The notes: a model not told the origin generated them from the sequence alone. Numbered from the stretch's first letter, positions 25,860-35,545 are shown. The stretch: 64,000 bases of DNA from CAMCXE01 sp036520615 (GCA_036520615.1 DATDJI010000083.1:68864-132863); one strand, 5' to 3'. Numbers and translations are program-made.

Positions 25860-26132
25860 AATAACTATACCTGTGCAGTCTTGTGTTAACGCTATTGAAT
25901 GGATCAACAGATATTAAGGATCAATCAATGGATGGCATCCATGAAGCGCTGTTTGACCACAAGTATAGTCGCTGATTGCGTATGCTGTATCGATGCTAAG
26001 TTAGATGCTAAGCGTTACGTTAACAGCCGTCGCATACTGTGAGGATAAGTAATCCATCGTGAGACGCATGCAATATTAACCACTGGGCATGCATAAAAAC
26101 GCTCCTTGTAGAACTTTTAAAAAGCTCGAAAC

Positions 26133-26462
26133 TTAATAAGCCTGCTGTTCAGCGTCTAGCATTGCTTTGGCGATCTGTTCCGGATTGATTTTGTAACGTC
26201 CTTCCGCAATGGACTGCTTAATCGCATCAACTTTTTTGCGATCCACATCGGGAGCCTGAGCAACCCGGCTTTCTAAACGTGCCAATGATTGAGCTTTTGC
26301 GCTTAGTGATACGTTATCCGCAGCAGTTGCCGGTTTGCTGAGCGTCGCATTATTACTGCTTTGGTTTGCAGTATTCTGCGCACGTTCGTGCGTTACAGCG
26401 TTGGAATAGCCCTTTTTAATGGGGATTTTTCCGAAATTAGCACTATTAGGATCAATTACCAT
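26133..26462 (-). CDS. flgM: Anti-sigma-28 factor FlgM
   Basis: About 109 residues. FlgM binds and inhibits FliA until it is secreted through the finished hook. The disordered, Asn/Ser-rich N-terminus is followed by DNVSLSAKAQSLARLE and VDAIKQSIAEGRYKINPEQIAKAML, the sigma-binding C-terminal region that defines the family. It is preceded by a perfect sigma-28 promoter (26502-26528), so it should be subject to its own feedback. It sits between flgA and flgN, the standard gammaproteobacterial order. Confidence 0.95.
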   Translation of the reverse strand: MVIDPNSANFGKIPIKKGYSNAVTHERAQNTANQSSNNATLSKPATAADNVSLSAKAQSLARLESRVAQAPDVDRKKVDAIKQSIAEGRYKINPEQIAKAMLDAEQQAY

Positions 26463-26501
26463 AATCATATCGCCGCAGCGTATTCGTGTAGGTTCATCGG
26501 G

Positions 26502-26528
26502 TTATCGGCCAGACCGGTAGTTCCTTTA
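26502..26528 (-). promoter_or_regulatory. Sigma-28 (FliA) promoter of flgM
   Basis: On the minus strand TAAA (26528-26525), exactly 15 bp, then GCCGATAA (26509-26502) is a full consensus match, about 40 bp before the flgM ATG. Confidence 0.9.
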
Positions 26529-26584
26529 GGCGCTTAAAGTAAAAATATTCTTCAACGCTTATTTTGCCTGAGATACCGCTTGCA

Positions 26585-27316
26585 TTAGTCATAACGCACA
26601 CGCACGCGACCGGGCGCTACGACTAACGCATCGACGATTTTGTTCGATTGAGTGTTTTTAACCTGAATACGCTCCCCCACTTTACCGTTAGCCATAGCCG
26701 TGCCTGGCGCTGCCACATTGAGCCCGGACGATTGCGCTTCAAGGGTTACGCGATCGCCCCTTTGTATGATTTTTGGCGGCTCAATATATGACAGCCTTAA
26801 AGGCTCACCTTCTCGCACTGCGCGCTTTAATTCCTGCCCCACAATTAATGCTGCAGGGTCAACATAATTGGCGCCGATCACATTAAGATTCTGTCGTACA
26901 AAGCGAAAATCGCCGGTTTGAATGACGCTGCCGCGCTCTAAGCTATGGGCAGCCACAGCAGTTTCGCCAAACACGGCAATTTGCGCTGGCGCGTACAGCG
27001 TCCAATGGACAGCGCTGCCGCTGCAACTAATTTTTACCGTTGCTGAGCTTAAGCCCGAGGGTTGGACGGAAACTTGATAGTCGACAGGAACGTCGCAACG
27101 ACTCAGGCGCAGACGAGCGTCCAGCGGCAGCATTTTGACTTCGGTATCCGGGTTGGCTACTCGTGCCGATTGATTTAAGTAAGTAATTAACATTTGCCGA
27201 GCGTTATCGTGCAGCAGGTCAATATTTTCAAACGTATCGCCAGCCCAGGCTGTTCGGTTAAGTAGTAGGCAGAGCAAGGTCGCCGCACCAACGCGTAAAA
27301 AAACACAGAAGCTCAT
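26585..27316 (-). CDS. flgA: Flagellar P-ring assembly chaperone FlgA
   Basis: About 243 residues, periplasmic. It helps FlgI subunits form the P ring. A signal peptide (VGAATLLCLLLNRTAWA) precedes a SAF-domain region with the conserved blocks SLERGSVIQTGDFRF, VGQELKRAVREGEPLR and GDRVTLEAQSSGL and the end VVAPGRVRVRYD. The start at 27316 has AGGAT upstream; the frame to 27346 does not. It is divergent from cheV. A sigma-54-type promoter is seen 90 bp upstream. Confidence 0.95.
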   Translation of the reverse strand: MSFCVFLRVGAATLLCLLLNRTAWAGDTFENIDLLHDNARQMLITYLNQSARVANPDTEVKMLPLDARLRLSRCDVPVDYQVSVQPSGLSSATVKISCSGSAVHWTLYAPAQIAVFGETAVAAHSLERGSVIQTGDFRFVRQNLNVIGANYVDPAALIVGQELKRAVREGEPLRLSYIEPPKIIQRGDRVTLEAQSSGLNVAAPGTAMANGKVGERIQVKNTQSNKIVDALVVAPGRVRVRYD

Positions 27317-27404
27317 AATTATTATCCTATGCTTAGGGTTGCTCAATAAATTAGATGCCGTCGGTGGCGGAATTTTGTCGTAATTGTAGGTTTACATGGG
27401 TATA

Positions 27405-27420
27405 GGCAAATGCTGTGCCT
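27405..27420 (-). promoter_or_regulatory. Candidate sigma-54 (RpoN) promoter of flgA
   Basis: On the minus strand AGGCACAGCATTTGCC has GGCAC at -24 and TTGC at -12 with the required 10-bp GG-to-GC spacing. It fits the RpoN/FleQ control of early flagellar genes known in Pseudomonas. Confidence 0.65.
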
Positions 27421-27997
27421 TAAGCCCGCTCCAGTGTAACTGTTAGGGTTCTTCTTTAAATACCTAATTAAGCCAATTAGGCCGCAAAAAATAATCTACA
27501 CCTGTGTAATACCTAGAGCTTTGCGGCAGAAAATCGCATTTAATTAGCTGTTAAATATGGATTTTTGTATTACTGATTGTTAAATAAACACGCGGTTATG
27601 ATTTGAAATCGCAATGCGTTGCGAGTGTAGTTTGTAATTGTTACGAATTGCCGCTATCAAAGGCTCTATTGTCACGTTCTACAAATATCCTTCAGCTAGA
27701 TGCCCGTGCTGGATACTTATCTTCGTGCGGCCTGTGCTGATCTAATAATTCTGACCCCGACTGATTGTTTTTATGTGGACTGATTAGTCTTGACTACACT
27801 TAAGCAGATAGCCATCCCGAGCGTGCTGGGCAGGCATAGAAAGCTATAGATAGAGACATATAAAGAACCAAAATTGCTTACGTAATAACGGTGGTTAAGT
27901 GGTTGCAACTAGAGCCAAGCGATTTAAACGGTTAGCTGTAGCGTTTAAATAGTGTCTCAGTAATGTTGCAAAAAATAGTGAGGTATTGGGAGCAGGT
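27421..27997. other. Intergenic region before cheV
   Basis: About 575 bp without a credible gene. It is AT-rich. No sigma-28 or sigma-54 promoter was found for cheV; TTGACT at about 27789 is only a weak -35 candidate. Confidence 0.4.
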
Positions 27998-28936
27998 ATG
28001 GCGAGTATTCTCGATAGCGTAAATCAGCGGACACAGTTAGTTGGTCAAAATCGACTGGAATTACTTCTGTTTAGCCTTGGTGGTAATCAGCTTTACGGCA
28101 TAAATGTATTTAAAGTTAAAGAAGTATTGCAATGTCCGGTGTTAAGTAAAATCCCTAAGCGCCATCCTGTGGTTAGGGGCGTCGCGCATATTCGCGGCGG
28201 CACTATTCCGATTATGGATCTGCGCCAAGCCACTGGCGGTCAACCCTTAGAAAACGCCCAAAACTGTTTTGTGATTATTACTGAGTACAATCGCTCTACA
28301 CAGGGTTTTTTGGTTCGCAGTGTTGAGCGCATTGTTAATATGAATTGGGGCGCTATTCATCCGCCGCCAAAAGGCGCTGGACGCGATAATTATTTAACTG
28401 CGGTTACGGAAGTTGAAGGCCGTTTGGTAGAGATAATTGACGTGGAAAAAATTCTCGCCGAAGTTTCACCATTGCCTGAACATGTAAGCCCAGATGTACT
28501 TAAAGAAAGCGAAAATAATGCCGTACAAAGCCGCCATGTTTTAATTGTCGATGACTCGGCCATTGCCCGCAAACAAATTCAGAAAGTGGTGGAGTCGTTA
28601 GGACTAAAAACCGTAGTGTTAAAAGACGGCCAGGAAGCTCTGAACTATTTGCTCGGTATGTTAAATGAGGGCAAAGACCCCTATAAGGAATTATTGCTGG
28701 TGATTTCTGATATCGAAATGCCTGAAATGGACGGTTATACATTTACAGCAGAGATACGTGCCAATCCCCGCTTGAATAATTTGCATGTGATATTGCACAC
28801 CTCCCTCAGCGGCGTTTTTAATGAAGCCATGGTACGTAAAGTTGGTGCTAATGACTTTCTTGCCAAATTCCACCCGGACGAGTTGGCTAAACGAGTCAAT
28901 ATGCGGATTAAAGAGGTAGAAGGTAATTTAAGCTGA
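27998..28936 (+). CDS. cheV: Chemotaxis coupling protein CheV (CheW-REC)
   Basis: 312 residues: an N-terminal CheW domain (about 1-165; LLLFSLGGNQLYGINVFKV, HPVVRGVAHIRG) and a C-terminal receiver domain (about 180-310; HVLIVDDSAIARKQ, VISDIEMPEMDGY, and the conserved Lys in NDFLAKF). CheV couples receptors to CheA and is a phosphate acceptor for adaptation. The start at 27998 follows GGGAG; an earlier in-frame start at 27986 is less likely. It is followed by cheR, as in Pseudomonas flg clusters. Confidence 0.96.
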   Translation: MASILDSVNQRTQLVGQNRLELLLFSLGGNQLYGINVFKVKEVLQCPVLSKIPKRHPVVRGVAHIRGGTIPIMDLRQATGGQPLENAQNCFVIITEYNRSTQGFLVRSVERIVNMNWGAIHPPPKGAGRDNYLTAVTEVEGRLVEIIDVEKILAEVSPLPEHVSPDVLKESENNAVQSRHVLIVDDSAIARKQIQKVVESLGLKTVVLKDGQEALNYLLGMLNEGKDPYKELLLVISDIEMPEMDGYTFTAEIRANPRLNNLHVILHTSLSGVFNEAMVRKVGANDFLAKFHPDELAKRVNMRIKEVEGNLS

Positions 28937-29273
28937 ATCATAGAATCTGCATGACTCGCATAGGTTAGATTATTTATCAAATGAGAATTTTTTTTCGTCA
29001 TGAACGGTTGCAAAAATTAAGTAGAAACTCTTTGGGTGTGTAAAATTTATTTCAGTGTATTTGTTAGAGCGCTATCCCTCTGTCGAAAGAGCGCCAGAGA
29101 ATTTTAAAAATTGTAAATTGACGATTTAACTTACGAGGGCGGGGTTTCGAATGCGAAAGCTGAGGGAAATCAGTAGTGGCGATCACTTTGTTGCAGATGA
29201 AACGCAATGTTAAGGAGAGTGCCTGTGCTTGATTGTACGTCTTTGTTAACGGTTATTGCGGAGGGCGAATGCT
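28937..29273. other. Intergenic region between cheV and cheR
   Basis: About 335 bp. No gene or clear promoter is seen. A good GGAGGG ribosome site for cheR lies at 29260-29265. Confidence 0.4.
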
Positions 29274-30125
29274 ATGACTCAGCGCCCCTCTGATGAAACT
29301 TTGCATTTTTCATCGCAGGAATACGATGAATTTTGCGCATTTTTGCAAAGTTCCTGCGGTATAGATTTAGGCCACAATAAACAATATTTAGTAGCCACAC
29401 GCATGCGGCGTATTATGGCGAGTTTGAATTTATCGCACCTTGCGCAGTTAACCGAGCTGATCAAAAAGGCTGATCAGCGGCAGTTGCGGCAAAGCGTAAT
29501 TGATGCGATGACGACCAATGAAACGTTTTGGTTTCGCGATAATTACCCATTCGACTATTTCGGCGCTAAATTACTACCGCGCATTCAAAGCGAAAAACCC
29601 AGCAGCACGTTAAAAGTCTGGTCTGCAGCCTGCTCCTACGGGCAAGAGCCATATTCACTCAGCATGGTCATTGAGGAATTTAATAAACGGCCAGCTGGCA
29701 GGCCAGTGAATGTGGATATTTTGGCTACTGATTTATCCAGCGCTGTATTGGAACACGCTCGCACAGGTATTTACGATCGTATGTCCATTACTCGTGGCCT
29801 AAGCCCTGATCGTAAAAAGCAGTTTTTCGAGCCGATTGATGAGGATAATTGGCGATTAAACGGCTCAATTAAAAACCGCGTGCAGTTCCGGCCGCTTAAT
29901 CTGCAGGACTCTTTTTATCTGTTGGGTAAGTTTGATGTAATTTTTTGCCGCAACGTTCTTATTTATTTTTCTCAAGAACTTAAGTCCGATATTCTGCGCA
30001 AATTACACGGCCAATTGCATACAGGGGGCTTTTTGTTTTTGGGGTCATCCGAGGGGCTTACGGGGGTGGCAGAACTATTTGAGATGGTGGACTGCGCACC
30101 GGGGCTTGCTTATAAAGCTATTTAG
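29274..30125 (+). CDS. cheR: Chemoreceptor glutamate methyltransferase CheR
   Basis: 283 residues. It methylates receptor glutamates with S-adenosylmethionine in chemotactic adaptation. The N-terminal helical domain (FCAFLQSSCGIDLG, RRIMASLNL) is followed by the methyltransferase core: TTNETFWFRD, VWSAACSYGQEPYSL (SAM-binding), ILATDLSSAVLEHARTGIY, and FDVIFCRNVLIYF. Start 29274 has GGAGGG 8 nt upstream. It ends the flgNMA/cheVR region and is followed by a bidirectional terminator. Confidence 0.97.
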   Translation: MTQRPSDETLHFSSQEYDEFCAFLQSSCGIDLGHNKQYLVATRMRRIMASLNLSHLAQLTELIKKADQRQLRQSVIDAMTTNETFWFRDNYPFDYFGAKLLPRIQSEKPSSTLKVWSAACSYGQEPYSLSMVIEEFNKRPAGRPVNVDILATDLSSAVLEHARTGIYDRMSITRGLSPDRKKQFFEPIDEDNWRLNGSIKNRVQFRPLNLQDSFYLLGKFDVIFCRNVLIYFSQELKSDILRKLHGQLHTGGFLFLGSSEGLTGVAELFEMVDCAPGLAYKAI

Positions 30126-30170
30126 TACTTCTATTATTTGCTGGCAATTCTATTGGCGTTAAAAGTGTTT

Positions 30171-30199
30171 AATAAAGCGGGGCCGTGGCCCCGCTTTAT
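30171..30199. terminator. Bidirectional terminator between cheR and DAHP synthase
   Basis: AATAAAGCGGGGCC and GGCCCCGCTTTATA form a 12-bp-plus perfect stem with a GT loop, flanked by A and T residues on both sides. The genes converge here. Confidence 0.88.
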
Positions 30200-30204
30200 A
30201 TTAA

Positions 30205-31278
30205 CTATTTACCACGCGCTTGCATTACAGCTTTTATTTTTGCGCGCATGGAGCGCAGTGCGATTTCGGTGGTAGGCCAGTCGATACACGCATCAGTGAC
30301 GGATACACCGTATGTGAGTTTGGATAAATCCGCAGGAATTTTCTGGTTGCCCGCGCCAATATTACTCTCCACCATTAATCCTATTATTGATGTATTGCCT
30401 TCAAGAATTTGGTTGGCGACATTATCCATAACCAGCGGTTGTAATTCATGGCTTTTATTTGAGTTAGCGTGGCTGCAGTCCACCATGATGTTATTGGGTA
30501 CACCAGCAGTAAGCAACTCTTTCTCACAGAGCGCGACACTTACCGAATCGTAATTGGGTTTGCCGTTACCACCGCGCAACACAACATGGCCGTAGGCATT
30601 GCCACGGGTATGTACAACCGATACTCGGCCGTCTTTATTAATACCTAAAAATCGATGCGGGCTTGAGACCGATTGCAATGCATTGATTGCTACGGTCAGG
30701 CTGCCGTCGGTGCCGTTCTTAAAACCCACAGCAGAGGACAAACCGCTGGCCATTTCCCGATGAGTTTGTGACTCTGTAGTGCGTGCACCGATTGCTGACC
30801 AAGAAATTAGATCGTGTAAGTATTGCGGCGAAATAGGATCCAAGGCTTCGGTGGCTGCAGGCAGCCCCAGCTCGGAAATATCTAATAAAAGTTTGCGCCC
30901 GACGTGCAGACCGTCTTGGATTTTGAATGAGTCATTCAGGTACGGATCGTTAATTAGGCCTTTCCAACCTACAGTCGTGCGCGGTTTTTCAAAGTACACT
31001 CGCATAACAATATAAAGTGAGTCGCTTACTTCATCGGCTAGGGTTTTAAGCCTACGGGCGTAATCCATGGCGGCGGCCGGGTCGTGAATGGAGCAGGGGC
31101 CTATAACGACGATTAAGCGGTGGTCTTTGCGATCGAGAATATCCCGCACTACTTGTCTACCAGTCGCGACCACTTCAATGGCGCGATCACTGGCGGGCAG
31201 CTCGGCTTTTAACTCGGCGGGAGAGATAAGTATTTCTTGGGAATTTACGTTGAGGTCGTCAACCGTTGTGCTGATCAT
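30205..31278 (-). CDS. 3-deoxy-7-phosphoheptulonate synthase, class I alpha
   Basis: First enzyme of the shikimate pathway: condenses phosphoenolpyruvate with erythrose 4-phosphate. 357 residues, like AroF/G/H of E. coli. Diagnostic blocks: VIGPCSIHDP, MRVYFEKPRTTVGWKGLINDP, SWSAIGARTTESQTHREMASGL, VGFKNGTDGS and VDCSHANSNK. The aromatic amino acid that inhibits it cannot be told from the sequence, so no aroF/G/H letter is given. It is a single gene. Confidence 0.97.
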   Translation of the reverse strand: MISTTVDDLNVNSQEILISPAELKAELPASDRAIEVVATGRQVVRDILDRKDHRLIVVIGPCSIHDPAAAMDYARRLKTLADEVSDSLYIVMRVYFEKPRTTVGWKGLINDPYLNDSFKIQDGLHVGRKLLLDISELGLPAATEALDPISPQYLHDLISWSAIGARTTESQTHREMASGLSSAVGFKNGTDGSLTVAINALQSVSSPHRFLGINKDGRVSVVHTRGNAYGHVVLRGGNGKPNYDSVSVALCEKELLTAGVPNNIMVDCSHANSNKSHELQPLVMDNVANQILEGNTSIIGLMVESNIGAGNQKIPADLSKLTYGVSVTDACIDWPTTEIALRSMRAKIKAVMQARGK

Positions 31279-31529
31279 GCAGGATTTCTCAGTCTGGGCC
31301 GCAGGGCCAATTACATTTAATGTTTGTGTGGTTTCATTGTACTTAAAATTAGGCCAATTTGGCGGATTCTCTGGCCGTTATAGAGGGCTAATGTTTTTTA
31401 GGCTGAGCATTTACTTTACCTGGCGGACCGAACTTTGTAACCTCGCGCGCTTTTAATAGCCTAGGCCAAAATAAACTCCGATAGTATGCGGCAGGCTTGA
31501 TCAACAATTGAATAACCTGAGAGGCGATT

Positions 31530-32690
31530 ATGCAGGCGGTAACCGAACAGCTCGTGACATGGCTCACCCAACAAGCGTTGCCGCGCTATCGTCAGCAGGC
31601 GTTAATTCCTCAGCTACCCAATGGTATGTGTGCCACTTTCGAGGCACTTAAAGCGGACGGCACGCCAAACCATGCTTTGAATCTACGTGTACGCGTACAG
31701 GCGCGACAAATTTTCGTGTATTGCAGAGCGCAAAAAATGGGCTGGGCCGATAACGTGGAACCTATGGTGCGCGGTATGGCGGAATTTATTGGTCATTTCG
31801 GGGTAACCCAATGCCGCAGCGATGGTTATGTCCATCTGCTCAAGCCTGATTTGAGTATCGCCGACAGCAAAAAGGACCTTTACGACCACGCATTTTTTAC
31901 CCTTGCCTATGCCGCTATTTACGATACTTTTGCTGATAAAGCTGCCCACCGCAAAGCACGTCGCATCATCCAATGGGTCGATGAGGAATGGTCCCATCCC
32001 AATGGAGGCTGGCAAGAAGGAGATTATTCTGCCCCGTGGCGCCGGCAAAACCCCCACATGCATTGGTTAGAAACATTTTTATTCTTGTACGAAGCTACTG
32101 GAAAACTTGAGTGGGCCGAGCGGGCACGGCGTGCCTTCGGTTTGTTTGCGCAGCATTTTTATGTACCGCATTCTCAAGTGTTATTGGAATTTTTTAACGA
32201 GGATTGGTCTGCGGCTCCGGGCGCCATTGGGGAAGCTGTTGAGCCTGGGCATATGCTTGAGTGGGTGTGGTTATTGCGCTGGTACGAGCGTCTTTTCAGC
32301 GAGGACACCTCAGATTATGCCAACGCGCTTTGGCATAAGGCGCTGGCAATTGGCTTGGATTCTGAAGGCCTAGTGTACGACCAAGTGACAGCGGATGGCA
32401 GTGTGACTGCAGCGACAAAACGCCTGTGGCCGATGACCGAATTGATTAAAGCAGGGGTAAGCCAAGCACGAGCCGGTGTGGCGGGAGCAGAGGAGGTTGC
32501 GGCTAAAGCGCTGGCGGATTTACAGCGCTATTATCTTAATACCTCTGTGCCTGGAGTTTATTTAGATAAACTCGGAGCTGCGAATGAAGTTGTAGATGAT
32601 GGCGCTCCGGCGAGCACGTTGTACCATTTAATTGGCGCTGCAATTGAGGCACATAACTACGTGAAAGAGAAGGGTGAGTGTCTACCCTAA
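31530..32690 (+). CDS. AGE-family sugar isomerase/epimerase
   Basis: 386 residues forming an (alpha/alpha)6 barrel of the N-acylglucosamine 2-epimerase family. Seen: NLRVRVQARQIFVYCRA, DLYDHAFFTLAYAA, HMHWLETFLFLYEATG, EPGHMLEWVWLLRWYE (with His of the active site) and VYDQVT. Close relatives include D-mannose isomerase, known in Saccharophagus, and mannose/cellobiose 2-epimerases, so conversion of mannose to fructose is a reasonable guess. No signal peptide, so it is cytoplasmic. It is flanked by DAHP synthase (divergent) and nadV (convergent). Confidence 0.87.
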   Translation: MQAVTEQLVTWLTQQALPRYRQQALIPQLPNGMCATFEALKADGTPNHALNLRVRVQARQIFVYCRAQKMGWADNVEPMVRGMAEFIGHFGVTQCRSDGYVHLLKPDLSIADSKKDLYDHAFFTLAYAAIYDTFADKAAHRKARRIIQWVDEEWSHPNGGWQEGDYSAPWRRQNPHMHWLETFLFLYEATGKLEWAERARRAFGLFAQHFYVPHSQVLLEFFNEDWSAAPGAIGEAVEPGHMLEWVWLLRWYERLFSEDTSDYANALWHKALAIGLDSEGLVYDQVTADGSVTAATKRLWPMTELIKAGVSQARAGVAGAEEVAAKALADLQRYYLNTSVPGVYLDKLGAANEVVDDGAPASTLYHLIGAAIEAHNYVKEKGECLP

Positions 32691-32779
32691 AGTCCCGTAT
32701 GGGTGGATACTAACTTTTTTAAATCTCGGTACCTGGGTACTGCATCATCAGCTTTTGCTTTGCGACAGGGTATAGTTAA

Positions 32780-34156
32780 TTATTCCTTTAGCGCGTTCTC
32801 GCGCACCTCGGCCAATGTGTATTGAGTGATTAACTCGCCATTATTAAATACGGCGCGTAATAGATTTGCCTCGGCGCTAACGCTCTCGCGCGGCACGGTC
32901 TTAAATTGGCCGTTTTCTTTAATTAAAGCTAAACGGCCTTTTTTAGAGCGCTTACCTTGGTCGGTAATAGGATCTTTGTACACATCGCGCCATTGGCCGT
33001 TAATACAAATAGCCGATGCCTTCATGGCAAATTTTTGTGTATCGCGATTGACCTTTTGCAATAATTCCCCACCCATACCAAAGGCAACATTATCTGCGCT
33101 TAAACCGCGCTTTTTCATTTCCGCCAAAATGGCTTCAATGGCCGCCGCACATACGCCATCACCTTGAATTAAACGCACATATGCGGGCAACACTTTATAC
33201 CCACGGCCATTCGTTGTGTAACCAAATCTCGCCATTAATCGCTCAATCGCTTCAGGCACAATTTCAACCGGCTCGCCGGAATCTGGCCGCACGACTAAAG
33301 TACCACCGGTATTTTCCACCTGAGTTTTTAATTCGCCACCCCAAATATTATCAATAGCATTCCAAATATCGTAAGAATCGCTTACTACGGCAACTAATTT
33401 ATTTTTACCGCCAAATTGTGTAAGCATATTGGCGTAAGCGGCTGTTTCTCCATCGCGGCCCCAGCTAGTAATAGTGCTATGTTCCGCAGCAGGGATAGAA
33501 AATCCCGCCATAGATTCTGCGTAATAGCGGCGCGCTGCTAAAATTCCGGAAAAACTATCCGTGCCCATAAAATTCACCAAATGGGCCAATGTCCCAATGG
33601 CTGTAGTCTCCTCGGAACTGGCACCGCGCGCGCCAAAATCATGTAATTTAAATGGTAAACCATCGAGATTATCAGCAGTTTCTTCTAAATAGCGCGCAAT
33701 AATCGTGCGGCAATTTTTAGATACGGTGGCAACTGTCGTCGGGTACCAAATAGCTCGCAATAAAGCGGTTTCAATATAGCTGGTTAACCAAGCGCAGCTT
33801 GGATCCGTATTAATTACCTGTACTAATACATTACCCGTATGCACCACTGTGCCCTCTGGCACTGCTTCAATAAACAACGGCAAAAAACCTTTATGTGCAT
33901 TTAGAATATGTATCCAGCCTGCGCGATTAAACGGCACGCCATGGGCTGCACAGATTTCTTCAGCTTCATCTATATCCGCCAAACTAATTGGTTTGGTGAG
34001 GTATTGTTTTATAAACATCTGCAAACCAAAAAACACCGTGGCCGGATACACACCGCCGCGAGATTCGATATAGCTTGAAACATATTCAGCGCCTTCTGGG
34101 TACTGAACAAAGTGAGAGGTTTTGTAAGAATCGGTGTTTAAAATTAAGTTTTGCAT
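32780..34156 (-). CDS. nadV: Nicotinamide phosphoribosyltransferase (NAMPT type)
   Basis: Makes NMN from nicotinamide and PRPP, the one-step NAD salvage route. 458 residues, NAMPT-like rather than PncB-like. Conserved blocks: LNTDSYKTSHFVQYP at the start, ESRGG, TVATVSKN, LHDFGARGASSEETTAIG, AAEHSTITSWGRDGE, VVSDSYDIWNAI, VRPDSGEP and GMGGELLQKVNRDT. The start at 34156 is preferred because AAGGA precedes it, and because the longer frame (to 34267) would run into the promoter and operator at 34258-34286. It should form one regulon with nadM and nrtR through the palindromes described here. Confidence 0.93.
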   Translation of the reverse strand: MQNLILNTDSYKTSHFVQYPEGAEYVSSYIESRGGVYPATVFFGLQMFIKQYLTKPISLADIDEAEEICAAHGVPFNRAGWIHILNAHKGFLPLFIEAVPEGTVVHTGNVLVQVINTDPSCAWLTSYIETALLRAIWYPTTVATVSKNCRTIIARYLEETADNLDGLPFKLHDFGARGASSEETTAIGTLAHLVNFMGTDSFSGILAARRYYAESMAGFSIPAAEHSTITSWGRDGETAAYANMLTQFGGKNKLVAVVSDSYDIWNAIDNIWGGELKTQVENTGGTLVVRPDSGEPVEIVPEAIERLMARFGYTTNGRGYKVLPAYVRLIQGDGVCAAAIEAILAEMKKRGLSADNVAFGMGGELLQKVNRDTQKFAMKASAICINGQWRDVYKDPITDQGKRSKKGRLALIKENGQFKTVPRESVSAEANLLRAVFNNGELITQYTLAEVRENALKE

Positions 34157-34257
34157 TGTAGGTATCCTTCGTTTTTCTGGTTTTAACACTGGTCTATCCG
34201 GTGTTGTTTGATGTGGTGCTGAGTTTGTCATGGGGCAGATCCTGCCGCCATGGATAT

Positions 34258-34286
34258 ATAGTGGCAATTAGCCACCTTAATGTCAA
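34258..34286 (-). promoter_or_regulatory. Promoter of nadV overlapping an operator
   Basis: On the minus strand TTGACA (34286-34281) is a perfect -35 box. A weak -10 (CACTAT at 34263-34258, 17-bp spacer; or TATATA slightly further) follows. The palindrome at 34262-34274 fills the spacer, a standard repressor position. Confidence 0.6.
34262..34274. promoter_or_regulatory. Putative NrtR operator 1 (nadV)
   Basis: TGGCAATTAGCCA, a 13-bp palindrome with arms TGGC/GCCA, extended to GTGGC/GCCAC. Its centre is 33 bp (about three helix turns) from the second copy. Confidence 0.65.
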
Positions 34287-34294
34287 CTCTATAT

Positions 34295-34307
34295 TGGCGT
34301 TTTGCCA
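34295..34307. promoter_or_regulatory. Putative NrtR operator 2 (nadV)
   Basis: TGGCGTTTTGCCA; its reverse complement TGGCAAAACGCCA differs by one base from the copy between nadM and nrtR (TGGCTAAACGCCA). Confidence 0.65.
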
Positions 34308-34486
34308 CTTTTATTTGCGGTTACGCACCTGAGAAAAGCGGCGCGCAGCCCTATAGTTACATTGCGTTTAATATAGTGCTGCTGTGTAATTTTTGTACAT
34401 CAGATTGAGCTGGCCGCAAGCTCGTGCTTACATCCAATTCTTGCTTGATTGTTTCGCAATAATTTCTAAATGTATATAAAGCGCTA

Positions 34487-35545
34487 TCAAACCGCTCCCA
34501 ACATATCCTGCACAATAAAATAATGATCCTCAAACATCATCTGCGGATCTAACTCGCTTAAAGGTACCCAGCGCGCATATTTTGCGTCATCACTGCCTTT
34601 AACTTTCGGTAATTCGGCGCTCGGCGTTAATTCAAAATAAAACGCATGGGTAAGTGTGCGTCCGCGGGCGGAGCGGTAGGGGTCGTCGTAGACGGCTTGG
34701 CGTTTGATGGAGCCTTTTAATACCGGCGTGGGTATTTTTAATTTGGTTTCTTCGCGCAGTTCGCGCAAGCTGGCATCAAGCAAACGCTCGCCCTGATCTA
34801 AAAAACCACCGGGTAACGCCCATAAGCCTTTGCCGGGGTTGGCTTTGCGTTCGATTAATAATACATGCCCAGATTGCACAACGATCGAATCTACAGTTAC
34901 AAACGTAGGTGCGTAGGGCGCAGCTTGCCACGCTTGTTGGTATTTTTTTACAAATTGAATTTCATCGCGCACTTGCGCAAAACCTGCGTGAGCTTCTGCA
35001 AAATTTAATAAATATTCAGCAACACCTTTTGGTAGGTCCTCTGTGGCGAGCCATTTGTTAATTATCTCGCGTGGGTTTTCTAAAAAATACTGTTCACGCA
35101 ATGGGGTTGCGCTTATAGCCCGGTAATTATCGATGCTGATATTTTGCCACTGCGGGAATAGATTTAAATAAAATCCCGTTTGGTCTTTTTTGTGACCGAT
35201 TAAGGCAATTTTGGCAGGGCGGTGAGGTGCGGTGTGATGTGCAGTTACAAGCCCGCTTACCGTAGATTGCACATTGCGCACCCACAGCTCGTCGTTATAA
35301 GGTACATCCATTAATGGCAAACAATGTATGCGAGCATTATCGGCGTCGCTCAAACAAGCGCGCAACATATCTTCGCGCTCCTGGTGGCTCCAGGGATTGC
35401 GTGTGTTACGTGGCTGCCAAGCTGAACCGATTAAGACAATGAGTTTTTCAGCTTGCTTAAGGCCTTCTTGCACGACTTTTAAATGGCCAGAATGAAATGG
35501 CTGAAAGCGGCCGATGAAAATGGTGAAATCAAATGGTTTACTCAC
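34487..35545 (-). CDS. nadM: Bifunctional NMN adenylyltransferase / Nudix hydrolase
   Basis: 352 residues, two domains. The N-terminal nucleotidyltransferase (about 1-180) has GRFQPFHSGHL (HxGH-type) and the ISATPLREQYF motif of NadM; it makes NAD from NMN and ATP. The C-terminal Nudix domain (about 205-350) carries a complete Nudix box, GFLDQGERLLDASLRELREE then TKL, so it should be active, probably on ADP-ribose as in related fusions. It begins with GTG at 35545. It shares the divergent promoter region with nrtR and acts directly after NadV. Confidence 0.95.
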   Translation of the reverse strand: MSKPFDFTIFIGRFQPFHSGHLKVVQEGLKQAEKLIVLIGSAWQPRNTRNPWSHQEREDMLRACLSDADNARIHCLPLMDVPYNDELWVRNVQSTVSGLVTAHHTAPHRPAKIALIGHKKDQTGFYLNLFPQWQNISIDNYRAISATPLREQYFLENPREIINKWLATEDLPKGVAEYLLNFAEAHAGFAQVRDEIQFVKKYQQAWQAAPYAPTFVTVDSIVVQSGHVLLIERKANPGKGLWALPGGFLDQGERLLDASLRELREETKLKIPTPVLKGSIKRQAVYDDPYRSARGRTLTHAFYFELTPSAELPKVKGSDDAKYARWVPLSELDPQMMFEDHYFIVQDMLGAV

